From the NCBI GenBank assembly GCA_963556495.2, contig OY747702.1, positions 9,105,193 to 9,169,192 of the forward strand: a stretch of DNA of 64,000 nt, read 5' to 3'. Under the pieces are notes generated by a model, which saw only the letters and a program-made list of their open reading frames with translations, was not told the DNA's origin and made no database searches. Shown here in pieces: positions 1 through 11,326 of the stretch. Position 1 is the stretch's first letter. Each line of letters begins with the position of its first letter. Source of the DNA: Valencia hispanica. Taxonomy: Eukaryota > Chordata > Actinopteri > Cyprinodontiformes > Valenciidae. The translations under genes and the position numbers were made by a program.

Positions 1-530
1 GTATTGCAGCAAAACTGAAGTAGCCTCCGACTGAAGACGCTCTGTTGTTGTATGACTGTCTCATGAAGAGGATGCTCAGGGTTGTCCATAATCATTTTGA
101 TTTTATGAAGAATCCTTCTTTGCTTTATCATCTCCAGATTTTCCGCAGTTGTCCCAAGAACAGAACCAGAACCTTCTTTATCAGGTTGTTTAGCCTTTTT
201 AAATCCCTGGCTCTGATGCTGCTACTCCAACAGATGATGGCTGAGGAGATTACACTCTCCACAACAGACTTGTAGAAGATCTCCAGCATCTTGCTGCAAA
301 CCTTGAAGGACCTAAGCTTCCTCAAGAAGTCCAGTCTGCTCTGTCCCTTCTTGTAGACGGCTTCACTGTTCAGTCTCCAGTCCAGTCTGTTGTCAAGGTG
401 AACTCTGAGGTATTTATACTCCTCAACCACCTCCACTTCTTCTCCCATGATGGAAATAGTGTTTGATTTATCCCTGTTTCTTCTGAAATCTACAATCATC
501 TTTGTTTTATTTACATTCAAAGTAAGACGA
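1..530 (-). mobile_element. Rex1/CR1-like LINE, 3' coding end
   Basis: On the minus strand, 520 down to 128 reads as the C-terminal part of a non-LTR retrotransposon reverse transcriptase. It begins NVNKTKMIVDFRRNRDKSNT and contains GQSRLDFLRKLRSF and YKSVVESVIS. A frameshift near 190-210 moves the reading to another frame, where the usual continuation (MDNPEHPLHETVIQQQSVFS-like) reaches base 1. The element is cut by the window edge and is 5'-truncated. The same family ends at 9718-9950 (minus) and 21520-21875 (plus). Rex1-like assignment is from memory of fish LINEs; L2-group is the alternative. Confidence 0.75.
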
Positions 531-827
531 TTGTATACTGATATCCTGCCTCCCTATATTTACACTATAAAGTCATAATTTATGGGTTACTTGAAATTAA
601 AACCTAAAAAGTGTCCGGATGGAAAAAGTAGAAAATTATTTGCACAAGCAGTTTCGAAGCTTATTTACAATGAATGATTATTTCATCATTACACACTGAT
701 GTTATGTAACAAACATGAGGGGACACTGTGAAGGACAGAGCAGCAGTCAACCATTTTCTATATATCAACATCAACACTTTGTTTCTTCACTCACCCCCTT
801 ACAAACTAAAAACATCTTTATTTCACA
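531..827. other. AT-rich sequence, nothing recognised
   Basis: I see no coding pattern, tandem repeat or recognisable element in this stretch. The downstream boundary is the probable left end of a Tc1-like element. Confidence 0.4.
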
Positions 828-1290
828 CAGAGTGCTTTGCCAGTTCATTCAACCCATTAATTTTTTTTGTTGTTTTCATTTTTACATTTTGTCACATTAC
901 AGGCAACAACTCCACTGTATTTTATCTGCATATTATGTGACAGACCAACACAGTACATAGACATGAAGCATAAAGCAAAAGTGACATGGTTTCTGGAAAA
1001 AAAAATTCAAAACATTTTCATTTGCATTCGACCCCCTTTACTCTGCTACGCCGAAATAAAACCCAGTCCAACTGTTTTATATGCGTAATTCACAGAGTGC
1101 ACCTCTGCATAATTTAGTCTCAGTATAAATGCAGCAGATTTCTGAAGGCCTCAGAGGTTGGTTAAAGAACATCAGAGAACAAAGACCAAGGAGCACAGCA
1201 GGCAGGTCAGGGAGGAAGATGTGGAGAACTTTAAAACAAGGCTTGTCATATCTGCTGCTTCTCCTTTCAGGATGTGAGTCGCCGCAGCTG
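828..1290 (+). mobile_element. Tc1-like transposon, 5' portion
   Basis: Starts with a degenerate version of the fish Tc1 terminus (AGTGCTTTGCCAGTTCATTC). The typical untranslated leader follows: tttgtcacattacagg, then tgtgacagaccaacacagta, a CATTTGCATTCGACCCCCTTT box, and ctcagtataaatgcagcag with ggcctcagaggttgg. The transposase start region (accaaggagcacagcaggc, ggtcagggaggaagatgtgg) is degenerate. Homology stops abruptly at about 1290. It continues at 1568 after unrelated sequence, so the central transposase region has been replaced or lost. Non-functional. Confidence 0.75.
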
Positions 1291-1567
1291 CACTGCATCA
1301 GGCTTGTTAACGGGGAGCTTAAAGAGGAGTTGGATCCAGCCGTAAGATGAAAGATCGTTCTCATGCAGAGTGGTAATAAGGCCTCAGCTCTCCTTGTTTC
1401 CTCTGGTGTTCACCTTTGACGCTAACCTCCGGTTTCCCCCCCAGAAAACTGCTTATACGCTTGCCCCCTCGGATTCAGAGGACACAAATTTGGCCTTAAC
1501 AGAGCAGTTATTTAAAGAAGGAAAGTGTAAAGGGGAAAAAAGCAGAAGGAAGATTGCTAACAGTAAA
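1291..1567. other. Unrelated segment splitting the Tc1 copy
   Basis: This 277-bp block sits where the central transposase region of the Tc1 element should be. It has no match to Tc1 that I can see and no obvious terminal repeats. It is richer in G+C than its surroundings at the left end. It could be an insertion or a replacement by recombination. Confidence 0.45.
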
Positions 1568-1870
1568 AGTGTGTCTAGGACACTGCAGATATGTGGAAAA
1601 ACATGCTCTGGTCAGATGGGGTCACAATTGAACTTTATGGCTGACAGACAAACATCTACTAGTGGTAAAACTAACACTGAACACCATCCTGAAGACATCA
1701 TCCACACTCTAGAACATGATAGTGGCAGGATGCTTTTCTCCAGCAGGGAAACAGAAACTATGCAAAGCTGATGGGAAGATGGGTGGAGTTAAATTCAGAA
1801 TAATCCTGGAAAAAGAGGCTGCAGGAGACTATAGGCGGAGGTGGAAGTTTACTTTCCAGTAGTACATCAG
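1568..1870 (+). mobile_element. Tc1-like transposase, central/3' fragment
   Basis: Recognisable as the catalytic-core region of a fish Tc1 transposase gene at nucleotide level: tgtggaaaaacatgctctgg, tcagatggggtcacaattga, then ggatgcttttctccagcagg and gatgggaagatgggtggagt. No frame stays open: frameshifts and stops break it into short pieces. It belongs with the fragment at 828-1290. The 3' terminal repeat is not apparent after 1870. Confidence 0.75.
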
Positions 1871-2185
1871 GGGTCACGTTAAACCGAATATTTTCCGTAT
1901 GTTACCATTTTTCTTTAGAACAGTGATGGAAAAATATCAATGTCCTCTGTCATTTTGACAGTTTCAACTTTACTCACAGAGAACAGGTACCTAAATCAAT
2001 CAATCAAAAAAAAGTATTCCTATGAGAGCGTCTGAGCATTTTGCAGGCCTGTACGCTGTAGTGAATACATCTGGCTAATCGGGAGCTGACCGCAGGTTAA
2101 AGAGTTCTGGCTGGCACCAAAGACCCCGGTGTCGGGCCAACCACTGGTGCAGAAGTGGCTCATACTGAGGGATTTCTTCCCGCTG
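1871..2185. other. Unassigned sequence
   Basis: No coding or repeat structure recognised between the Tc1 relic and the LINE tail at 2186. Confidence 0.35.
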
Positions 2186-2222
2186 AAAGCAAGGCAAGAC
2201 AACTTCATTTGTATAGCACACA
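2186..2222 (-). mobile_element. LINE 3' terminus, split from its body
   Basis: The block aaagcaaggcaagacaactt followed by catttgtatagcacac is the reverse complement of a common fish LINE tail (tgctatacaaataaagttgccttg type). The body of the same element appears to resume at 2797 (caataaggcagttcaaggtg, a position normally directly adjacent to the tail). The intervening 574 bp therefore looks inserted. The same tail recurs at 40437. Confidence 0.55.
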
Positions 2223-2796
2223 TAATATGCACCAGCATGCTCCTACTGTACACACACAAAGGTGTGGGGATTCCGATGTTTACAGCTACATAGGTTCTAA
2301 TCTAATCGGTACTATGAGCTTTTCAGTGACGCTGTTATTGTATTCATATATCTTTTTGTGAGTTGTGTAATTTTCAGTTTGCATTGTTTGATGTGTTTTG
2401 TCGTCGTTTTTTTCCCTCTCCCTGCCGTCCTGTGGGTGTGGAGGTGGACTGAGATGGGTTTTTTTGTTCCTCTTCCTTTCTTGTATCTTCAGTGTACCCT
2501 CTCCCTCTTTACCTTTTTTTCCTACCTCTTTTCATCTACTTTCTTTCTTCCCCTTTATTTTCCGTCTCCGTGTCCCTGTTGAATCGGAAAAAACAAACAA
2601 AACAACAGTAATTTCTAATAAAGATTTATTAGACATATGTATCAATCGGAGTACTATAGCAAAAGGTGTAATTCTCCACTTGTGATAGTAAATCTGTTGG
2701 GCTTCATCTTAGTACTCAGACACCAATTCTGAGCTCCACACTGCCAGACAGGACACGTGTTTTTAAAAAAAAGGAGAAAAAAAAGATGTATTGTTC
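2223..2796. other. Segment inserted in a LINE; pyrimidine-rich core
   Basis: The segment separates the LINE tail at 2186-2222 from its body at 2797. It contains a strongly C/T-rich stretch (about 2390-2580) and then an A-rich run (aaaaaacaaacaaaacaaca) and an AATAAA (2618). This arrangement resembles a retroelement 3' end on the plus strand, but I cannot name a family and see no clear target duplication. Confidence 0.4.
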
Positions 2797-3190
2797 ACTT
2801 TCAACAATAAGGCAGTTCAAGGTGCTTTACGTCATTAAGGGATAAATTATTAATCGTTTAGTCAAAGGCAGCTCTAAACAGATAAGTATTTTAAAGTCTA
2901 TTCTCTGAGCTACAGGGAGCCAGTGTAAGAACTTTAGAACTGGGGTGATGTGCTCTACTTTCCTGGTTCTAGTGAGGAACATGAGCAGCAGCGTTCTGGA
3001 TCAGCTGCAGCTGTCTGATTGACTTTTTAGGCAGACCTGTGAAGACACTGTTGCAGCAATCAATCCGACTAAAGATAAACGCATGGATGAGTTTTTCGAG
3101 GTCCTGTTGCGACATTAGTCCTTTAACCCTAGAAGCGATAGCTTGCGGGATCAGGAAACAGCTTGTTCAGAGAGTCTTTCAAACTTCTGA
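2797..3190 (-). mobile_element. L2-like LINE, reverse transcriptase C-terminal relic
   Basis: Minus-strand sequence matches the well-known fish LINE region around ctacagggagccagtgtaag, tgatgtgctctactttcctg, gttctggatcagctgcagct and ttgcagcaatcaatccgact, which encodes the end of the reverse transcriptase. No frame stays open across it. It is distinct from the L2-type family at 3766-5307, although similarly organised. Confidence 0.65.
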
Positions 3191-3671
3191 TCACTTCAAT
3201 TGGAGAAATGTTCTTATTTCAAAACTTCGGCTGAATAGGCGCTTGTAATTCCAGTGTCCAGTTTGGCAGCAAAATGCAGATTAAGCCTCTAAAACATCTA
3301 AACCCCAGAAGAAGTTGTCTGTCCATGACAAAATCCAAAACCTCATGATAATAACCTCTGCAGCAATCCCACTTGACACATTTGATTACGCACTAGCGGG
3401 TAAGCCTTTCAGTTCCATGCAGAGTAGGAGGAAATTTTAAGACTGTGCGTTTTATTTTAGGTGAAATGATTCAGTTTCATTGTTTTATATGTAGTAGTCT
3501 GTTCAGGTTGTTCGGGTTTAATAATAATTTTAAAATGAAAGGAAAAATAAATACTATTGAATTTGTTATCGTTTAAAAAAATAGTCAGGTAAAAATAGTT
3601 TCTTTTCTGACCCTGTCAGTCCAAATGACAGGCAACAAAAAAGTCTAGCATGACCTCTGCCAGACATATAA
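3191..3671. other. Unassigned AT-rich sequence
   Basis: No feature recognised. The last part probably includes degraded Tc1 sequence upstream of the recognisable fragment at 3672. Confidence 0.35.
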
Positions 3672-3765
3672 TGGAATGGTTTAGATCAAAGCATATTCCT
3701 GTGAAAGGATGGCCCAGTCAAAGCACAGACCTCAAACCAATTAGGGACTGATGATAAGAATTAAT
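3672..3765 (+). mobile_element. Tc1-like transposase fragment, left of a LINE insertion
   Basis: One frame reads WFRSKHIPVKGWPSQSTDLK and then PIRD followed by a stop. The WPSQS-D-L-P-I segment is the hallmark of the third catalytic position of Tc1 transposases (normally DLNPIE). Here the catalytic Glu position is Arg, so the copy is inactive. The gene is interrupted at about 3766 by a LINE and resumes at 5318. Confidence 0.7.
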
Positions 3766-5307
3766 GTCAATTCAATTCAATTCAGTTTATTTATATAGCG
3801 CCAATTCACAACAGATGTCATCTCAAGGCACTTAACAAGAAGTCATTTCAATACATTTATACAAACATTCCAATCAGTTAAAAAGTTTCCTATTTAAGGA
3901 ATCCCAGCAGATTGCGTCAGTCATTGGCGTGAGGTTGGGCAGATTTCCAACCACAGCAATCCTTCAGCAATCCCTCATACTGAGCAAGCATGTAGCGACA
4001 GTGGAGAGGAAAAACTCCCCTTTAACAGGAAGAAACCTCCAACAGAACCAGGCTCAGTAGGAGCGGCCATCTGCCACGACCGTCTGGGGGTTTGAGAAGA
4101 CAGAGCAGAACACAGAAGGAACAGAAGATCCGATATAAGAGAACTTTCTATGTTACAGAAAGTAAAAAGTTAATAACAGGACACAGTGGATGTTCAGTTA
4201 CTGAGAGGATCATCCCAGTCGATGCCCCCCGTCCAACAGGGCATTGCAGCCAAGCAGGATACCAGACCAGGTGTATCTTCTATGGAGAGAAAAACACTGA
4301 GAGAACACAAAGTTAACAGTCGAAATAACAGAATGTACTGTAATACAACTGGAGAGTAGTAGTAGAAAAGGAAGTAGCAGAGTGAAGAAAATTGGTAAGT
4401 CTGTCCTCCAGCAGTCTAAGCCTATAGCAGCATAACTACAGAGATAGCTCAGGATGACCTTAGCCACTCTAACTATAGGCTTTATCAAAAAGGAAAGTTT
4501 TAAGCCTGGCCTTAAAAGTAAACAGAGTGTCTGCCTCACGGACTAAAACTGGGAGCTGGTTCCACAGGAGAGGAGCCTGATAACTAAAAGATCTGCCTCC
4601 CATTCTACTTTTAGAAATCCTAGGAACTACAAGTAAACCTGCAGTCTGAGAGCGAAGTGCTCTTTTAGGAACATATGGAACAATTAGATCTCTGATGTAT
4701 GATGGAGCTTGATTATTAAGGGCTTTGTATGTAAGAAGAAGGATCTTAAATTCTATTCTGGATTTAACAGGGAGCCAATGAAGGGAAGCTAAAACAGGAG
4801 AAATGTGATCTCTCTTTTAAATATTCATCAGAACTCTTGCTGCAGCATTTTGGATCAACTGAAGGCTTTTAATGGCATTTTGTGGACTTCCTGATAGTAA
4901 AGAATTACAGTAGTCCAGTCTTGAGGTAACAAATGCATGGACTAGTTTCTCAGCATCACTCCTGGACAGGATGTTTCTAATTTTAGCAATATTCCGGAGG
5001 TGAAAGAAAGAAATCCTAGAAACCTGTTTAATATGGGATTTAAATGTCAAGTCTTGGTCAAAAATAACGCCGAGGTTCTCTACGTTATTCCTGGGGGCCA
5101 ATTTAATGCCATCCAGATGAAGTGATTGACTAATCAGTTTCTGTTTAAGAACTTCTGGCCCAAAGACAGCAACTTCTGTTTTGTCAGAATTTAAAAGCAA
5201 AAAGTTTAGGGTCATCCATGTTTTTATGTCTTCCAGACATGCCTGTAATCTACCTAACTGACTGGGTTCATCACGATTTATGGATAAATATAGTTGTGTA
5301 TCATCGT
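3766..5307 (-). mobile_element. 5'-truncated L2-type LINE, family A
   Basis: The 3' terminus at 3766 (minus strand ends in tatataaataaactgaattg plus gaattgaa) is followed inward by a 1-kb 3' UTR (aacagatgtcatctcaaggc; catgtagcgacagtggagag). The end of the reverse transcriptase spans 5307-4817: DDTQLYLSINRDEPS, LLLNSDKTEVAVFG, HLRNIAKIRNILSRSDAEKL, QNAAARVLMNI. The copy begins exactly at the catalytic Asp-Asp pair of the YADD motif and lacks everything upstream. The frame breaks at about 4817. It lies inside a Tc1 transposase gene and is therefore younger than that copy. Confidence 0.85.
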
Positions 5308-5317
5308 TTGGAATGTC

Positions 5318-5510
5318 CACAGATAGTCTGAATCCAATCTGAAATGAGCTACTTTCCAAAGAATGGGCAAAAATCTACATCTTTACAAAGCTGGTACAGA
5401 CATACTGCAAGATGCTTTTAGCTGTAATTACTGTGTGAAGTGCTTCTGAATCAGAGGGGCTTAATACAAAAGCATGCTTCCCATTCCAGATTTGTATCTG
5501 TAATTTTTTT
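5318..5510 (+). mobile_element. Tc1-like element, 3' part right of the LINE
   Basis: Continuation of the Tc1 fragment at 3672-3765. It has ccaaagaatgggcaaaaatc, acaaagctggtacagacata, tttagctgtaattactgtgt and ggggcttaatacaaaagcat, which matches the C-terminal coding region and 3' untranslated region of fish Tc1 elements. The terminal inverted repeat is not clear. The reading frame is broken. Confidence 0.7.
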
Positions 5511-6244
5511 AACTATATCACGGGTTGCGTTTCTCCAGCAGCCAGTAGGCAGGATGAATGGCACACTCTAGATCACCTGTTTGTCACAAGGGGAACGCTA
5601 CATGTTGTTCCTCATTTCTAAATCACTTCAGTTCTGAGTCTCTGCTCTGTGACTGAATGCTTAGGGTGTAGATCTAGTGGAGAAAACATGAATGAAGCAA
5701 CCTTAGTGGATATATCCCTGTCCAGATTGAGAATAAAACAAAGTCTGGATGCCAGCATTTGTAACACATCCATATCTCTGAGTCATGAGCAGCGCTTAAC
5801 CAAACAATGAACTTCTAGAGTAGACGGATTAGGGACTTCTCTTTCTCTTCACTCACACACTATTGTAATTCAAATGCTGCACAGCTTCCTCAGCGTTTAC
5901 TGTTACCACCAAAATGAAAGAGGTTTGAATTCATTCATCACTTTGGAATCAAATGTATCTTAAGGCAAAGCAGCTAAGGACACCTGCGTTTTCTTTTCCT
6001 GCAATACAGCCATGAAACTATAAATAAGTATCTTTATATATGAGTCACAGATTACCAACTTGGCAATTTTATCTCTATATTATTACAGTTTCTGACTTCA
6101 CACAAGCACACACTTAACATTAAAATGAGATGTCAGTTATAGACACTTTTTTTGTAGTTTGTCGCATTGAGAATCTATTATTTCTCTACCTGCTGTGTGC
6201 CTTTTATCATCAAAGTATTGACTTTAGAGCTCTCTTTTGTAAGA
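5511..6244. other. Unassigned AT-rich sequence
   Basis: No coding, repeat or element signature recognised. Confidence 0.35.
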
Positions 6245-6425
6245 GTCAATCATTTTTGGGTCATTCTGAATTCATATTATTCAGATTTCATGTCACAAAC
6301 CAATCCAAAATAGTGTATAACCATGCAATGGAAGAAAAGTAGGCTGTGGTTTTCATTTTTCCACCACTAAAAAGTGTGATGTGCATTTGCTTTATGCCCA
6401 TTTAGGCACCAAACCCACAAAGTGT
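6245..6425 (+). mobile_element. Diverged Tc1-like 5' leader fragment
   Basis: The order ttcatgtcacaaaccaatcc, aaaatagtgtataaccatgc, aatggaagaaaagtaggctg and gtgatgtgcatttgctttat corresponds to the leader of Tc1-like elements seen at 880-1050, with more divergence. No transposase follows. Confidence 0.5.
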
Positions 6426-7700
6426 TTAAAAATATTAAACTAAGAAGTGGGGAACCTCCTTTAAAAACCAGTTCTTATAAGTTTTTATTAGATAAACATA
6501 TGAAACTTAATATACCCAAATGTGCTGTCTAAGAGGTCCTCAGTTTTGCAGGACACTTTATTCATTGTTAAGGAGGAACTGAAATCTAATTCTAAGTATA
6601 CCCTTTTGGCAAATTAATAATTTTTAATGTGTTTGGTTTCAATAATATATTCCCAGTAGGCAAATAAAACAAAACCACTTTGTATTTAGTTGTTCCAAAA
6701 ATGCAGAGTTTAATAAGTATACTAATAAATCAAGTGTAAAGCTGTATTGTCTAACTCTACTACTCTACTTGGAAATGTCAAAACTACATACTTGTTTCAT
6801 TGTAACTATAAATAGAAGTATAAATTACAGTGTATTTCCTGGACATTTTATTGCCACACTATGGTTTAAATTAAAAATAATACTTTGGGGGGATTTCTGT
6901 CTTTGTTTGCTTGTTCAGAAGAAAAAAATGTTTGGCTTCCATTAAACTACAGATTCCAATAGTTGATGGTATCTAATAAATATAACATTTTACTGTTGAT
7001 TTTTTTTATGATGTACATCCTCTAAACAGAGACATCCTACATTGCATTATAGTGCTTCAACTTAGAAATAAAAGATGTTATTGTGCCATTACAATATAAC
7101 TGATGGGAAAACTGGACAGCTCTTACCTCAGAGTGGATCCCAGAAATTCCCTCACCCCTGCTCCTTATTCACAGAAACGTTGGGACAACCTACCCCCTAA
7201 GCCTTTTAGGATTTATGTCTAACAATGGCTGGAATAAGATTGAACTTGGGCCTCATCTGTCTGTTATATGGCTCGTGACAAACTAAAACAGGAGTTCTGA
7301 CGGCTTTCTATTAAAGGTCTCATTCACAGTTTTTTTTTTTCAATAAATTTGCTGTGGTCTATAGTGTCAATGAATGCCTTGTGAGTTGTGTTCTGTGGAT
7401 AAAATGCTCTAGCGCTCCTGTTTCAGGAGCTTTAAGTTTGTCCGAGCGGATGGGGGGGAAATGACAAGGTTACGAGTCTTCCTCAATGATATTCATGAAA
7501 TACAAACGACTCGCCTCTGATTAGCTAACTCTTATGCAGCCTTTTCGAACAAATAACTAACTTAACTTCGACAAATTCCAACCATTTCTTTGTTGGCTCT
7601 TCTTTCTTGGGTAAAAAAAATGCAACACTGATATGTTATCGCCATAAATAAGAAAAGCCCAAATGTTTTCCACCATGTTGAGGAACATAATTAGCATAAT
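6426..7700. other. Unassigned AT-rich sequence
   Basis: No gene or repeat recognised. Long A/T runs and many stops occur in all frames. The segment 7440-7560 is slightly more G+C-rich, without identifiable structure. Confidence 0.35.
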
Positions 7701-8333
7701 TTTCAATTCATTTCAGTTTATTTATATAGCGCCAATTCACAACAGATGTCATCTCAAGGCACTTAACAAGAAGTCATTTCAATACATTTATTCAAACGTT
7801 CCAATCAGTTAAAAAGTTTCCTATTTAAGGAATCCCAGCAGATTGCGTCAGTCACTGGCGTGAGGTTGGGCCCCGTTGATGCAGACTTTCCAACCACAGC
7901 AATCCTTCAGCAATCCCTCATACTGATCAAGCATGTAGCGACGTGGAGAGGAAAAACTCCCCTTTAACAGGAAGAAACCTCCAACAGAACCAGGCTCAGT
8001 AGGAGTGGCCATCTGCCATGACCGTCTGGGGGTTTGGGAAGACAGAGCAGAGACACAGAAGGAACAGAAGATCCGATATAAGAGAACTTTCTATGTTACA
8101 GAAAGTAAAAAGTTAATAACAGGACACAGTGGATGTTCAGTTACTGGGAGCGTCATCCCAGTCGATGCTCGCCGTCCAACAGGGCATTGCAGCCAAGCAG
8201 GATACCAGACCAGGTACATCTTCTATGGAGAGAAAAACACTGAGAGAAAACAAAGTTAACAGTCGAAATAACAGAATGTACTGTAATACAACTGGAGAGT
8301 CATAGGAGAAAATGAAGTAGCTGAGTGAAGTAG
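7701..8333 (-). mobile_element. L2-type LINE family A, 3' UTR only
   Basis: Nearly identical to the 3' UTR of the copy at 3766: ccaattcacaacagatgtca, aatcccagcagattgcgtca, gttgggccccgttgatgcag, agcatgtagcgacgtggaga. It ends before the reverse transcriptase coding region, so it is severely 5'-truncated. Short reading frames inside it are shadows of the UTR. Confidence 0.85.
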
Positions 8334-9717
8334 AAGCATAGTTAGCTTCTACTAGCAAATGTGCTGATGGTTGGCTTCTACTAGCTGTGGTCAAATACTG
8401 TGTGGTATTGAAGCTCTTCTTGTTATGGATCTATCTATTGATTCCAAGATACTTAAACTGTTTATTTCTTGTGACTCTGGACAGCCCACGTCAGTCTTAT
8501 CTGTAGTCACTATTGGATAATTCTTCTTTACTGTATCAGACCTACAAAACTCACCTGAAAAACCTACTCCTCCACAACTGCTAGTCTCAGACCAGTAACA
8601 ACAAAACTCCCCTGGAACAAAGTCTTATCCAATGTTTTTTTTCTCCTCCTAACTTGCACCTAGGTTTGCAGAGACTGCAGAGAGATTTATTCAAGAAAAT
8701 GTGTATTAAACATCACTTTAGCTTTTAGTTACCATAACTCTAATGTATACCAGATTTGTGATGTAGAGAACCACTATCCAGTTTCTATGGAGACTGTATT
8801 TTAATGCAAAGCGACCAATCACCCATCATGTTCAAGCATAAAATCAGCCGATTTCACTCACAAGCAGCATCGACTACGAAACCATTGTTCCTGAAAAGAA
8901 CACGAGGGAACATCAAGGACAGCCCTATGGAGACAGAACCTAGAGACTCAGACTGACTGAACACCTCAAGTTAGTGACTCTCCGAATGCTGGAAGCTTTC
9001 CATGAAATCATTTCCTCATAACACCCTGCAGAGTTCCAGCCACGGCCTGTTGAGTCATAGTTTAAAGGTGCAAGACACTATTTCACCTTTACAGCTTTCG
9101 CTGCACGACTCCCACTATGCTACTGTCAGAATACTAAACCAAGGATTACAGCTCCCTCCACAATGCCAGGTGAATCCATTAAGGTCTGGACCTTGCAGCC
9201 TTCTACCCAGCCATTGCCTGATGGAGTTTGGATTATCTGAGAGAGGGATTTGAATCAGGGTATTTGCTTTTAGAGAAAAAAATGCAAATTGTGAGGCCAA
9301 TTCCACTCATATTTCCTCTAGATTGTTGGGGATATGTGTTCAAAATATGCTTGATTTTTTGAGCCGTATTGATACACCTCAGAGTTAAAATGTTTCCCCA
9401 ACTGGCACGATGAAATATACACAGCAGAAGAAATGGCAACTGGGTTGGCCTCAGCAGTAATTATAACTAACTACTTTGCTTCTATAAACTCCATTTGTTC
9501 TGCCAAGACAAGCCCTTCTTATTCAAGTCCTTGTCTCTGGGATGTTTCTATGTGGTGTACAATCCTAGTTCTGATGGCTTTAAAGAAAATAACATGAATA
9601 TAGCTAACACATCTAGGACCAGTTATTCATACGTAATTGTCTTTAAAAGTTTATATTCTTGTATGAAGAGTTCAGTTAAATTAATTGTTCAGTGTGTTTA
9701 AACCTTACTTGTTCATA
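8334..9717. other. Unassigned sequence
   Basis: No recognised element. Around 8840-9240 the composition is more balanced and several short open stretches exist on both strands, but none shows a motif that I recognise. Confidence 0.35.
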
Positions 9718-9950
9718 GTTCAATTCAATTCAAATTCAAATTCAAAATTACTTTATTAATCCCAAAGGGAAATTAAATGTTGTTGTAACTCATTATGCAA
9801 GTTCCTTCAAAGATTTGTTGTAGATGCCGATGGCTGTGGGTAGGGATGATCTCCTGTAGCGCTCTGCAGATCTGAAGAAGCCTCTGACTGAAGACTCTCT
9901 GTAGTTGTATGACAGTCTGATGTAGAGGATGCTCTGGATCCATGGCGTCT
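9718..9950 (-). mobile_element. Rex1-like LINE 3' end
   Basis: The minus strand ends with repeated ttgaatttgaattgaattg after taatcccaaagggaaattaa (reverse sense: tttccctttgggattaataa). It then reads inward through aagattttgttgtagatgcc-like sequence to gaagcctctgactgaagact and gttgtatgacagtctgatg. These blocks also occur in the relics at 1-530 and 21520-21875. Only the end of the coding region is present. Confidence 0.75.
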
Positions 9951-10312
9951 TCTTTTCAACTCATCAGGGTTTTGTGGCTGTAGTTGAGGTATTATTTGAG
10001 CTTTTGTGATGTTAATCAGTTGCTGCCAGTTGTAAACCACCTTGTTGCCATGGTTATGCATCATAACAAATGTCAAAAAATTAAAAGTATCAGCAAAAAT
10101 CCTTCCAGCTGCACAGCATTCAAAACCAGAGAGAACAGTTGTCCACAAAAACAATGTTTCTACCAGAAATGGAAGAATTAAAGTTTAAAAAAAGAAAAAA
10201 ATATGAATATATATAAATATAAATAAAAATAAAATATAAAAAATATGAACCAAAGTAACAGAGCTACTCCAACATGCTGCCACCTTGAGCGGCGCAATTC
10301 CGGAAAGAATTA
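9951..10312. other. Unassigned; A/T-rich simple sequence near 10180-10250
   Basis: Mostly featureless. At 10180-10250 the sequence degenerates into A-rich and AT-rich low-complexity DNA. Confidence 0.4.
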
Positions 10313-10343
10313 AGTAATACAAGTTAAGAGAACTTGTATTACT
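10313..10343. repeat. 13-bp perfect hairpin
   Basis: Arms 10313-10325 (AGTAATACAAGTT) and 10331-10343 (AACTTGTATTACT) are exact reverse complements around a 5-base loop (AAGAG). The right arm is followed by a second and third gtattgtattactgtattgt-like repeat. No associated gene is visible. Confidence 0.7.
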
Positions 10344-11168
10344 GTATTGTATTACTGTATTGTATAACTACAAAGATCTTTAAGTACCAAAGTCAAAGTA
10401 GCTATATATACACATGTGCGGTAGGTTGACTTCTAGATAAAGCTGTTATACATCATATAACACAAACTGAGGGAACTATTTTTTAGAGTTTGACAGTTAA
10501 AGTCACCAAGACCATAGATAACTTCAGCTGATGTATAGCTACCATTAGCCAAATGCTTTAAAGCAGCTGTTTCGATGAAGGCCTGCCTCAGGCACTCTTT
10601 TTCCATTCTCCCCACTCTGCTGTATGTTGTTATTTACGATGGAGAGGACAGGAGAAAGCTATGTACCTTGGGAGGTGCGAGTCCTACGCCATGCATCGAT
10701 CATGCTTCAGCGCAGCTGTAGAAGTTAGAACAACCTCCACTCTTCTATATTTGTGCACAAGGAAACAGATCAGCTTCATCAAATTCAATGTTTATGCCTT
10801 TTCCGTTTACAAAAGGTTAGTCAGGCAGAAATATAGCTATTTTTAAGGTGTTATGCCAGAGAGGCAAAGTGAACTGAAAGTGAACTCTAATGTCAAGGCG
10901 AAACCAAAGTTTATAGACGTCTGTCTGTCAGCAAGGATAAAGCTGGTAAATAATTAGAATTGTACTGATCAGAATTTAGTGGCCTTTTTTATCAATACAG
11001 ATTTGAGCCAGTTCTGATTTCTCTTTAAAACAAGATTGAACAACCGCAAAACATAAAACGCATAAGGAATTTAATTTTAAAGCCATCCTGCCATTCATGA
11101 GAATGAAATAAAGTTTTTTACTGTTTTAGATTAAAGAAAAAGATTTTAAAGTTCTGATTTTAAACTGT
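10344..11168. other. Unassigned sequence
   Basis: No coding or repeat signature recognised before the microsatellite. Confidence 0.35.

Positions 11169-11326
<158 letters not shown>

Noticed and set aside
4092..4316. Recurring 74-84 codon frames (also at 8005 and 49593)
   Set aside because: They are the 3' UTR of L2-type LINE family A read in a non-coding sense; their recurrence only reflects repeat copies.
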